Shown one piece after another: positions 22,721 through 33,797 of a DNA stretch of 64,000 bases (positions are counted from its first letter, which is position 1; every line of letters begins with the position of its first letter). The translations under genes and the position numbers were made by a program. The notes under the pieces were generated by a model that did not search any database, had not been told where the DNA came from, and saw nothing but the letters and a program-made list of their open reading frames with translations. The stretch lies in assembly GCA_003550305.1 (NCBI GenBank), contig QKYT01000341.1, positions 23,652-87,651 of the forward strand. The letters are read 5' to 3'. Source of the DNA: Glomus cerebriforme (taxonomy: Eukaryota > Glomeromycota > Glomeromycetes > Glomerales > Glomeraceae).

Positions 22721-25700
22721 ATGTAATAATCATTTTCTTTTTTCGTTATATTTATTATACTTTATATATTCTAATAAGTATTATTCTTCTAGGTCTTCTA
22801 AGAACCTTGTAAATGCAAAATCAATAACACAATCTTCCTTGCACAAACGGAAATCAATTTATGGGCATGGATATGTATGGCCTTTTCTATGTCTATATGG
22901 TGTATGGCTATATATATATATTTATGCTTATGAAGAATATATCGCATCAGAAGAATGGACATTTTTGACACTCGGGAGTTTGATAACGCTAAATGCGTTA
23001 ATATTTCTGAGTTGTCAATGGAGTGTTCGAGTAAAAGCTTTTTTTACATGTAAAAAGGTAAATGTCACATAATGAATTAATTAAAATTGAGAGAGATATA
23101 TATATATTTATTTATTTATTTATCTAATCTGTTCTTTATTGAAAATTTTACCACAGGAAAATGATGTCCGAAAAGCTGAAGTAATCAAAATTATCCCTGC
23201 ACCACATAAAGGGAAAGGTGAATTATGTGATCTACATCACGCAAGGGTATAATTTATTATAATCTAATTTTTTTTAATAATAAAATTTCTCAACGTTATA
23301 TCTAATCTTTGAATTCATCTACATATTAAGAGTGGAGAAATTTCATTTGCCTACCAAAAGAAAAAATACGTATGGGATGATGATAAAAAGGTTTTTAACA
23401 GATTACGTTATCCTGTTGATATGAATTCTAGTATTTCGATTTTTCAAAATGCTAAAGGTCTTGAGACTGTAAATGAAATTAAATCAGCTCAAGAAAAATA
23501 TGGATTTAACAGGTTTAAATATCGTATATTGTAAATCATTAATCATATTTCTAACTTGAGTATTAATAATGTTTTATTTTCAATTCATTTAGGTTTGATA
23601 TTCCTGTACCAACATTTCGAGAATTGTTCAAGGAACATGCTGTTGCTCCTTTCTTCGTCTTTCAGTTATTTTGTGTTGGTCTTTGGGTCATGGATGAGTA
23701 TTGGTATTACTCATTATTTACATTATTCATGCTTGTCGTGTTTGAATCGACTGTTGTTTTTCAGGTATATATTATATGAATAGAATTTTTGTATAGCACG
23801 AATGCTTTATCCTATATTCAATGTTTACTATAATGTTAGAGATTGAAAACGCTAGCTGAATTTCGAACAATGTCGATTAAACCTTATCCAATTTATGTAA
23901 GGAGAAAAGGTCGTTGGGTCACTGTTAATTCGGACGAGTTACTACCTGGCGATTTAGTTTCTATAGGTTATATGCACTTTATTTGACACTTAATAATTTA
24001 TACTTACATTTGGAGTTATATTGATTGATTACATTTTATTTGATTAATCATATAGTTCGTTCCAAGGAAGATGGTGGAGTACCTTGCGACATGGTTCTTG
24101 TGAATGGCACTTGTATAGTTAATGAGGCTATGTTATCTGGAGAATCAACACCATTATTGAAGGTAGAATATAAAATCATTTTATTATGAATATCCGAAAG
24201 TCCTCATATAAATATTAATTTTCTTATTTTGATCTTATTTAGGAATCAATACATTTGCGTGATGGCAATGATGAGCTTGAAATTAATGGTATTGATAAAA
24301 ATAGTCTTTTATTCGGCGGTACCAAAGTACTTCAAGTCACCCCTCCTTCCAAAGAAGAGACAATGATAGGTTTGTCTAATGATTACTTTCGATATTGAAA
24401 CGTTATTCTAAAATAATAATTACGATAAAAATATTTGTCTATTTAGCTCCAGACAATGGATGTATTGCCTATGTTCTTCGTACTGGATTCGGAACTGCGC
24501 AGGGTAAACTCGTGCGCACAATGGTCTATAGTACAGAGCATGTATCTGCAAACAATCTTGAATCCTTCTTATTCATTTTATTTTTGTTGATATTTGCCAT
24601 TTCTGCAGCTAGATATGTCTGGGTTAAGGGTAAGCTTCTAACATTATCAAGGAAACTTGCAATTATTAAAAGGTTAACGTGAAAACGTCAGAAACAAATG
24701 ATTTACCTTTTAATAAATATTAGGTGTTGAAAATGATCGCAAGAGATCAAAGTTATTACTCGATTGTATTTTAATCATAACATCAGTCGTTCCTCCAGAG
24801 TTACCTATGGAACTTTCCTTGGCTGTTAACACTTCATTGGTTGCATTAGCTAAATTCGGTAAGATACGATAATTCTTGTATATTACTTCAGGAAAAAAAA
24901 ATCTATTCAGATTAGTTAATTGAATATATGAAACATTTAGCTATCTATTGTACTGAACCGTTTAGAATTCCTTTTGCTGGAAAAATTGACGTATGCGCGT
25001 TTGATAAAACCGGAACTTTGACAGGAGAAGATCTCGTGGTTGAAGGAGTTGCTGGTATCCAGTATGTAATTTACGTTTTGTCAATCATGCAGGTCATTAT
25101 TTATGTTATATGTTAGATCAATGTTTTTTTATAATTATTAGTCCCGATGATTCTAAAAAGTTGATGAAACCCCCAGAAGCTCTTCGAGACACGATTCAAA
25201 CACTTGCCGCGGCACACGCATTGGTTCGACTGGACGATAAGATCGTTGGCGATCCAATGGAAAAAGCAACATTGGAAGCATTGGAATGGAAACTCGAGAA
25301 AAGTATATTAAATATCATCTTTGTACTTTTTGTTGTTATTATATCTTCATTGTTAAATATATATATATTTTTTTCCGTTAACAGATGACATCGTTACTCC
25401 AGCCAGCGAACAATCAAAATTTCAATCAAGGTCTAAATTACAAATACGTCGTAGATTTCAATTTTCATCTGCTCTCAAACGTATGTCAAGTGTATCTGCG
25501 ATATCAACACCTCGAGGGAAGAAAACTTTTATTGCCGTTAAAGGTGCTCCTGAAACTCTTCGTCATATGTATACTTATGTGCCTGATGATTATGAAGAAA
25601 CTTTCAAGTTTTTCACTCGACGTGGGAGTCGAGTGTTAGCTCTTGGGTTCAAATATTTGAATGATAACATGACTGTTGATGAGGTATTTATTAGTATAAT

Positions 25701-28055
25701 ATAAATTATTTAGAATATTAAATTATGACATTCTCATAATTGGACATTTGATTTAGATTAATGATCTCCAGCGTGATCATGTTGAAAACAAACTTGAATT
25801 TGCAGGATTCCTCATTTTTCATTGTCCACTCAAGGAAGATGCTGTTGCTACTCTTCAAATGCTAAATGAATCATCACATCGAGTATGATAATTGTAAACA
25901 TAAATTTATTACCATGATGTTATGTTTATTTAAATTTTTTTTTACTTTAATTTAGGTCATAATGATTACTGGTGATAATCCTTTAACTGCTTGTCACGTG
26001 GCTCGTGAAGTTGCAATTGTCGAAAGAGATGTGTTAATATTGGATGTTAAAGAAGACGCAAATAACCCAGATGGTATATTTTCTATATTCTTACCATAAT
26101 TATCTTAAATTATGTAATTAAATAAACTTTTATAATAGAACTTGTCTGGAAATCTGTTGACGAAAAAATTATGATACCCGTAAATCCTGCTGAACCAATT
26201 GAGCCATCAATATTTCGAGATTATGATATATGTATAACAGGTTCTGCATTATCTCAGTATGAAAATAGACTATCGGTTAAAGAATTGCTAAGGCATACAT
26301 GGGTATATGCACGCGTGTCACCTGGACAAAAGGTTTTTTTTTTGAGAATTCTTTTCCTTTTTTTTTTTTTTTTGATAGTTTTATATACCCAATAAACCAA
26401 ATAAATATTTCTGTTTATTTATTCATTAGGAATTCATATTGACTGTTCTTAAACAATCCGGGTATATAACATTAATGTGTGGTGATGGTACAAATGATGT
26501 GGGTGCTTTAAAACAAGCTCACGTAGGTGTTGCATTACTTGATGGCACGCCAGAAGACCTTAAAAAAATTTACGAGCATCATAAAATGCAAAGACTTAAG
26601 GATATGTATGAAAATCAACTGAAATTCACTGCGAAATTTAATATGCCACCGCCACCACCACCAGCAGCTATTGCCCATTTGTTTCCACATATTACTCAAC
26701 AACTACAACAACAAAATCCAACTGCTCCAAGACGTGCACCTGCACAGGTTGATCAATTAGCTGAGCAATTAATACAGGACCTTGATGATGAACCTCCAAC
26801 TATTAAATTGGGAGACGCATCTGTTGCTGCTCCTTTTACTTCAAAACTTTCAAACGTAGTTGCTAGTAAGGACAATTATATATTATTAAGTTATTTAGAA
26901 ATAATAATGAGGATCAGAATCAATTTTTTCTCGTTTTTTTTCAGTCGCAAATATTGTACGTCAAGGTCGATGTACGTTAGTCGCAACTATACAGATGTAT
27001 AAAATTTTGGCCTTGAATTGTTTAATTTCTGCTTATAGTCTTAGCGTATTATATCTAGAAGGAATTAAATATGATGATTGGTAAGTTATTTTTCATTTTA
27101 TTATTCACTAAATAACATGAAGATTTATTTGTTATATTTACTCATCATTATTAGGCAAGTTACCATTTCTGGAATGCTACTTGCTGTTTGTTTTCTTTGT
27201 ATTTCTAAAGCCAAGGTGAGATTATATTCTTAGGTTTATGATGTTATTTCTTAAATATCTTATAAACAAAATTATTTTCATTTTTTATCAAACAAATTTT
27301 AGCCTTTGGAAAAACTTAGCAAACAACGGCCGCAAACAAATGTTTTCAATTTTTATATAATCCTTTCTATATTAGGTCAATTTGCAATCCACATTGCTTC
27401 ACTTATTTATATAGTTGATCTAGTATTCAAACATGAAGAGTATGTATAAATATATAAACATCCATCGTTTAAAATTATATGATTTCTTTTATTATTAACA
27501 TTAATTTATTAGGAAAAAACCTGTTGATTTGGAAGGTGATTTCGAACCAAGTTTATTGAACACGGCAGTATATTTAGTATCGTTATCTATGCAGGTTTCG
27601 ACATTTGCCATAAATTATCAGGTACATCTTGATTTATATCAATACGTATAATAATTATTTGGAAAAATGTTCTAACTGGTTACAAAACTTACTATAATAA
27701 ATTGAATAGGGACATCCTTTCAGAGAGAGTCTGAAAGAGAACACTGCTCTTTATTATGGTTTACTTACTGTTGCAGGAATTGCCTTTGCTGGAGCCACAG
27801 AATTTGTTCCTGAAATGAATAGCATGCTACAACTGGTTCCTCTTACAAATGATGTAAATAATAATCAAATTTTACATTTTGTTAATGTTTTGCTGATTAT
27901 TGATTCATTTATTTAATTCATCTTTTATATAGTTTAAACTTCGACTTGTGGGTACTATGCTTTTGGATTTTTCCGGTGCATGGTTGATTGAAATTATATT
28001 TAAATTTTTCTTTGCAAATAATAAACCAAAAGATATTGCTCGAAAATCACGATGA
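22721..28055 (+). CDS. SPF1/ATP13A1: P5A-type ATPase, ER transmembrane helix dislocase
   Basis: Twenty-three exons give 1,184 residues, close to yeast Spf1. P5A ATPases extract misinserted tail-anchored or signal-bearing helices from the ER membrane. Visible marks: a hydrophobic N-terminal block; [22 protein letters not shown] (about 307-312); the P5A signature PPELP (442-446); the phosphorylated aspartate in [10 protein letters not shown] (D485); [25 protein letters not shown] (821 onward); and [19 protein letters not shown]. Exon bounds include 22793-23057, 23157-23246, 23331-23512, 24941-25061, 26430-26865 and 27933-28055. The start is inferred as AT at 22721-22722 spliced to G at 22793, so the intron would split the ATG. 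A proline-rich insert (PPPPPPAA) follows the P domain. Confidence 0.93.
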
Positions 28056-29177
28056 AAAATTAAGATAAAGGACAAATAAAACTTTGAATGAACAATTTAG
28101 ATTTATTTACATTCAATTCACCTTTTACTTTACATCAAGTTATTCAGAATAACAAAAAAAAAAATTTTTTTGTTATTGTAGATTGAAAATTTTAATTTAC
28201 TGGTTTACTTTGTTAAATATATAGAATAAATTCATTTTTATATCTGTTTTAGGGTTTAACTTTATTATATTACTATTTGCCTTTTTTTTATAAGAAAATT
28301 ATCCAAAATGGAATTATGCAAGCATCTTGTATGTATGGATTTAAATATTGTAAATTTAATAAATTAATACTATATACCATATATTATATTATATATGATT
28401 TTAGCTAATATTATAAAAATTCAGGTTCAATTTTATTTTACAATTCTAATGTTAGTAAAAATTCGTTGCTAATTCTTTCTTTTTTTTTCTAGGTCTTCAC
28501 GGAGGTAATGAGATATCATTAAATTAATTCCTTCACAATAAATTTAACAATAGCTAAAATGACAATTTCCGTTTTATTTTCATTCATTTCGGAAAAACCG
28601 GCATGTGACCGATTTTGATTGGTCGGAAGTTTCGACGCCCGTCGAAACGTTGACTTTCGACGGTTTTTGGTTTCGACTTTTGTCATTACCCTACTATAGT
28701 TTCGTCCCGCAGCTACTTACGGATCACAATTTAAGTAGTTTAATATTAATATGAATAATTAATTAAATCAAAAAAAAAATAAAATAAATAAATATAAGAG
28801 TAATATACAGTAAATTGCTATTGAAATTTTAAAGTATAAAAAATTAGTTAAATCTTAGATAATTAAAATTAGCAATTAATATATAAAATATATATAAAAT
28901 TCTTTTATTTAAAATACTGTAATTGAAAGAATTAGTACCAACAAATAAGTATTTTTAAAAATATAATTAAAGTTTTAATTAAATCTAAAAGTTAGTAAAT
29001 AGTTTTAAAAAAAAGTTAAAATTTTACTACTTTATATTTAAAAATCTATTTTAACAATTAAAAAAAGTATTTTATTAATAGAAAATAGTATAAAAAAAGC
29101 AAAATTTTATATTTGTATTTTTTATAAAAAAAAAATAGATTAAATGATTAATAAAAAAAATTTTTAATAGTAATTAG
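28056..29177. other. gene-free AT-rich span
   Basis: After the ATPase 3' end there is A/T-rich DNA with no coding frame. It contains one GC-richer hairpin patch at about 28590-28720. Confidence 0.5.
28590..28720. repeat. GC-richer hairpin patch, possible MITE remnant
   Basis: Within very AT-rich DNA this patch holds a perfect palindrome TTTCGACGCCCGTCGAAA (28630-28647). It also holds an imperfect one (GACCGATTTTGATTGGTC) just upstream, and repeated TTCGAC words. The base composition and palindromes resemble the hairpin MITE near MECR, but no target duplication was found. Confidence 0.4.
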
Positions 29178-30209
29178 TTAGAGGATATGGAAGTATCCAA
29201 AAAAATGATATACAGCCAATTATTGCAGTGGTGATTGATTGTTACATTATACAGTTATTTGTTTTACAGATAGTGATCCCTATTTTACCCCTTAAGATAT
29301 CATAACATATTGTTGAGATAAACCAAAAAAAAAAAAAGAATAAAATAAAAAACAGTAAAGATACATAATCAGGAGGTTATATAAATATTAGATTTGAGAT
29401 TTAATATTATTAGGGAGTTTTTTTTATAATAAGTATATCAAAAGACAAAGATTCTTAAATAGGAATGGAATATATAAAGCTTAAGGCTGACTTCTATATA
29501 AATAATCATCTCAATTTGAAAAAGAAAGCAGTTTTATATGTTAAAAATTGGCCTATTATAGGAGGAAATACTATAGAGGTATGTTTATAATATAGGTTTT
29601 TAGATAGGAATTATAGATGAGATAGTGTAAGTAGTTATCTTAATTCAGTTAAAACATCTATTTCATCATTAAAAACTGGTCTTTATAAAATAGAGGATAA
29701 GATTGCTTGTCTAAACTCTTCTAAAATCCTGCACTTAGTTTTTATTATAATTTTATTATAGTTTCACAAAGTTTCATCAGTTTTACCATTTATAATATAT
29801 TTTAACAGGTTTCACTTTTCATAAAGTTTCACTAATTTTTAATTAAAACTTTAATATAGTTTTATTAAATTACTACATTTTATCATTTTATCTATTTGCT
29901 AAACCCCTTAATTTTGCCAAGTAATTTTAGTAAAAGAATAAAGATATTATATAGCTTTATTTTTCTTTTCATTTTTTTTTATTTATACTTTAATAAATAG
30001 AAGCACTGGAGTATGAGGAAGAATCAAAGCATATTTTATCTAAGAAAATCTGTTAACGTAACCTCATTCTAAAAACTTATGTAATTTAATATGATAAGTA
30101 GTATTTTTCTATGTAAACTTGAAGATAAATTATAAAATGTACAAACTTATTTTCTTGTTAAATACAATAAATATACTTATCTTGTCTTTAAAAAAAAAAA
30201 AAATTATTT
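29178..30209 (+). mobile_element. old polyA retroposon, copy 1
   Basis: A 3' end with AATAAATATACTTATCTTG and TCTTTAAAA ending in a polyA run (about 30189-30203) resembles the tails of the insertions at 31699-32347 and 59726-59860. TAGTAATTAG occurs just before the proposed start (29168-29177) and after the tail (30210-30219), a plausible target duplication. The body is AT-rich with no intact frame. The 5' limit is tentative. Confidence 0.4.
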
Positions 30210-30524
30210 TAGTAATTAGATTTTTTGTTAATAGTTATTATTTATTACTAAAATTATATAATCCTATAATATTAATTTCTAAATAATAAAGTATTTTTAA
30301 TTAAAATTTTATTAAAAGTAAAGATTTATTTTAATAAAATAAATTAAAGATTCAAGTTTATTAAAAAAAAGATTCTATTTAAAAGTACTGAATGAATTAA
30401 AAAATTAGTAAATTGTTTTATTAGTATTAAAATTCTTTAATAAATATTTACTAAAATTATTTTTTATTTTTTATTTTTTTTTTGTTTTTATTTTTATTGA
30501 TTTATTTTTTTAAGGGTGAATTTA

Positions 30525-31600
30525 TTCCGTATCATTAGATGAGATTCAATATTACTTACTCCTAAGTCATAAATTATCAAAAATATCAAAAATGATATTT
30601 ATAATCTTTGTTAAGATTTTAAGTAAATTTGTAGAACAGACAAAATTACTTATAAATTATAATTTTAAAGATTATATAAAGCTTATATTAAGTTTTATTT
30701 TTAAAATTATGTTATTTTTTTTTTGAAAATAATCAGCAAATGATCAATATAATATCATTTTTATATATTATGATAAGAAATCACCTGAGTAAGAAATAAA
30801 TTTTTTCTTTTTTTTTAATATTTTATTTAAAGAAAAAATTTAGTAAAAAATATCTAAAAGGTAAATTAATTTGATATAATAATATTTGATATTAATTTTT
30901 TAAAAATTTTAAGATAATATATAAGATTTAAGATGAATTTATTTTTCATCCTAAGTGAGATTTACTATTACTCATCTCCTAAATTATAAATTGTCAAAAA
31001 TATCAAAAATGATATTTATAATTTTTATTAAAATTTTAAGTAAATTTGTAAAGTAAACAAAATTATCTATAAATAGAAACTATACAAGATACCATTCAAA
31101 ATCCTAAAACTCAAAATCCTAACACTAAAACTTGAAATCCTGACAAATACAAAATTCCAAAACTCAAAATTCTAATAGGTCAAAATTTTTGACAGGTACA
31201 AAATCCCAAAATTGATCTGCATTAAACTTTAATGCCATCCAGAATTAAGTTTCAGGATTTTTTTCAAAAGTTTAATAAATCATAAATTATAATTCTGAGT
31301 AGTATTAAAGCTTAATGTGAGCCAATTTTTTGGAATTTTGTACCTGTTAGAATTTTAACCCTATTGGAATTTTGGATTTCAGAATTTTGAGTTTTAAAAT
31401 TTTGGCCTGTCAGAATTTGGGATTTGGGATTTTGTATTATACTCCTATACAAAGCTTATATTAAGTTTTATTTTTAAAAAAAATTTTTTTTCATTTAAAA
31501 ATTATATTATTCTTTAAAAATTAGCATGACATTATTTTTATATATTAAATTCAGAAGAATAAGAAATCACCTGGGTAAAAAATAAATTTTTTTTAAGATT
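30525..31600. repeat. two diverged direct copies of an AT-rich unit
   Basis: The unit at about 30525-30815 (GAGATTCAATATTACTTACTCC, TATCAAAAATGATATTTATAA, AAAGCTTATATTAAGTTTTA, AAGAAATCACCTGAGTAA) recurs at about 30940-31080 and 31445-31600. The second copy is interrupted by the foldback element at 31088-31444. The copies are easily aligned but clearly diverged. Confidence 0.7.
31088..31444. mobile_element. foldback element with 8-bp target duplication
   Basis: A 357-bp insertion has left and right arms made of degenerate AAAATCC / AAAACTC words and their reverse complements. CTATACAA flanks it at 31080-31087 and 31445-31452. The uninterrupted sister repeat has TTATATAA at the matching place (30672-30679), which serves as an empty-site control. 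The 8-bp duplication is hAT-like; the class is inference. Confidence 0.7.
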
Positions 31601-31698
31601 TATATCTTAAGTAAATTAAAAAATAATTAATTTAGTAATTTTATTAAATTTATTACTAAAAAATATTAAAAATACTAATTTAATATAATATTAAATCT

Positions 31699-32347
31699 CA
31701 CTTTCAACAAGAAAATTTCATATTATCAAGATAATATTCCATATGATGAGTTCAAGCACACAGTATTGGATAAACAGACCAGACTTCAACAAGCNNCTAC
31801 TAAAGGTTTCCAAGTGGTCCAGGATTTTGTTGACAAAGNAATTGCTTATAAAAATTTTTTCTTTAAAAAGATTCATCATTTGGCAGATAAAATCCAAAGT
31901 ATGCATAGTAAAGAGATCTTGTAGTACATTGGTTTTTGGAAGGATTTGGAGGGTAAAAATAACATTGGTAGTATAGATAATAATAATTGTATTATAGAAA
32001 AAAAACTTTATAGAAATAATAGTATTGATANTAATATAGATAATAATGGAGTTAATTTGGGTTATTATTTAGTAGGTCAAAATAGGATTTGTAGATAAGT
32101 AGATAGTATTAATCTAAATAATTACAATGGTATGGGGTCAGAAGATTTAAAGTAAAGTGTAAGGGCCGCTCACGCTAAGGGAAATTTGTTTTTAATTTTC
32201 ATCTTTACAAACCAAAAATCTTGCGTGACAAGTTACATTTTTCTTATTAAGAGAGGATGTATACATAATTTATAGAATGTATTCGTCATCTGACATCATA
32301 TACAATAAATACATTTAACTTGTCTAAAAAAAAAAAAAAAAAAAAAA
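31699..32347 (+). mobile_element. 5'-truncated polyA retroposon, copy 2
   Basis: The insertion ends in AACTTGTCTAAAAAA plus a long polyA. It is flanked by a 15-bp direct repeat, TATAATATTAAATCT, at 31684-31698 and 32348-32362, as left by LINE-type target-primed insertion. One plus-strand frame reads protein-like for about 70 codons (GFQVVQDFVDK, FFFKKIHHLADKIQSMHSK) before stops and Ns, so the source element or mRNA had coding sequence just upstream. The family is unknown. Confidence 0.7.
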
Positions 32348-32362
32348 TATAATATTAAATCT

Positions 32363-33225
32363 TTAAAAAAGATTTTAATAAATTAATAATATTATTATAA
32401 ATAAAAAAAAATCTTTCTAAAAAATAAATAAATTTTATAAAATTATATAATTAATAGAAAATAAAAAAAAAATGAAAATTAAATAAGTATAAATAACAAA
32501 AATAATAGTATTATTAATAAAAAATAAGGGTATATATAATAAATTATACTTTATAAATTTTATACAATAAAATAAAATTTATATAATTTATGTTGTATTA
32601 CAATTATTTTTTATTTATACTTTACTTACTATTTATATATAATAATTTTCTTATTTTTTAATAATAATAAAAGAAATTTATTAAATAATGCATTTTTGTA
32701 TTTAATGCATTTTATATGATTTAATAAACATTTAGTTAATATTTAAAATTAATAAATAAATAGTAATAAATAGAATTTAAACATATGGATTATATTATTA
32801 TATATATTTTTACTTGTTTTATAACTTTACTTAATGTGACAAGTAAGCAAAAGTTTAAAATAATATTTTTGATTTTTATGTATAATATATAAAAGAGATA
32901 TAAATATACCATTTAAATTTTTCAATAAAAATTAAATATAAAAAATATTCAGATTTTTAATTAAATTCTTTTAAAATTAATTATATTTTATTACCAATAA
33001 ATATATATATAATATTTAATAATACAGTAATAAATAAATATTAAATGAAGTAATTATACTATTTAACTATTTAAAAAGATTACTATACAAAAAATAAATA
33101 TTCTATTTGAATACAGCTAATGTATGATTTCCATTATTTTGAATTAATATAATCCTATTTTAATAATATAATTTAAATTAGATATATTAATTTATACATT
33201 TTATAAATCAAAAAGTATGTCACTT
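32363..33225. other. extremely AT-rich gene-free span
   Basis: Only A/T-rich sequence with short ATAA/TTAT repeats is seen. No coding, RNA or TIR structure could be supported. Confidence 0.5.
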
Positions 33226-33618
33226 TTAAAACACATACGATTTTTCAGTTTCAATTTTTATAGTAGGAACTTGTATATTTGGATCATCATGTAAAGATTT
33301 TGCATGTGTTGCAATTGCTGATATGAATCCTGCTGAATTTGGATTTGCTATTCCTTTTGCTTATTTAAAAGTTTTTTTTTAATATATCGAGATTTTTTTT
33401 AAAAAAAAAGGATTTAGATAAATAATTTGATTCAAATGTAAAAATTACCTCCTAGGCACAATCCATGTTCATCTGCTATTAATACTCCCTTTACCCCTTC
33501 AGATTTAATCCTAAATAAAAAATATTTACTTAATAAATTTTCAATAAAAACGGTGTGTTAACAAAATTTTGGAAAAATTTTACAATGAGTCCAAAACAGA
33601 TATAACCGCCGATTCCAT
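33226..33618 (-). CDS. LAMTOR5/HBXIP-like roadblock-fold protein
   Basis: Three small minus-strand exons (33584-33618, 33449-33510, 33226-33359) encode 76 residues. The sequence runs VKGVLIADEHGLCLGAKGIAN, then SAGFISAIATHAKSLHDDPN and VPTIKIETEKSYVF. This matches the short LAMTOR5 pattern (GVLxxDxxGL.LG, then G.I..LA..A..L..D, then P.v.IE). LAMTOR5 is part of the Ragulator complex that anchors mTORC1 signalling on lysosomes or vacuoles; that role is by homology. The C-terminus is shorter than the human protein. The start ATG lies next to a T/GT tract. Gene models of this size are easily missed. Confidence 0.7.
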
Positions 33619-33797
33619 TTTTTTTTTTTTGTGTGTGTGTGTGTGTTAAAAAAAAAAGAAATAAATAAAATGTTGCGAAGTCCGTCTTGAAAAAGAGAAT
33701 TAATTATCAGTTTGTATGTCGCACAGATTATAAAGATCACGGGATAAATTTTTTTTATGGCGCACACGAGTTTTTTAATTTTTGTGCTGTTTATAAA
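33619..33797. promoter_or_regulatory. divergent promoter with GT microsatellite
   Basis: 179 bp lie between the LAMTOR5-like and glucosidase II alpha start codons, which face apart. The region includes a T run followed by (GT)8 at 33631-33646. It must contain both promoters or 5' leaders. No specific motif was identified. Confidence 0.5.
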
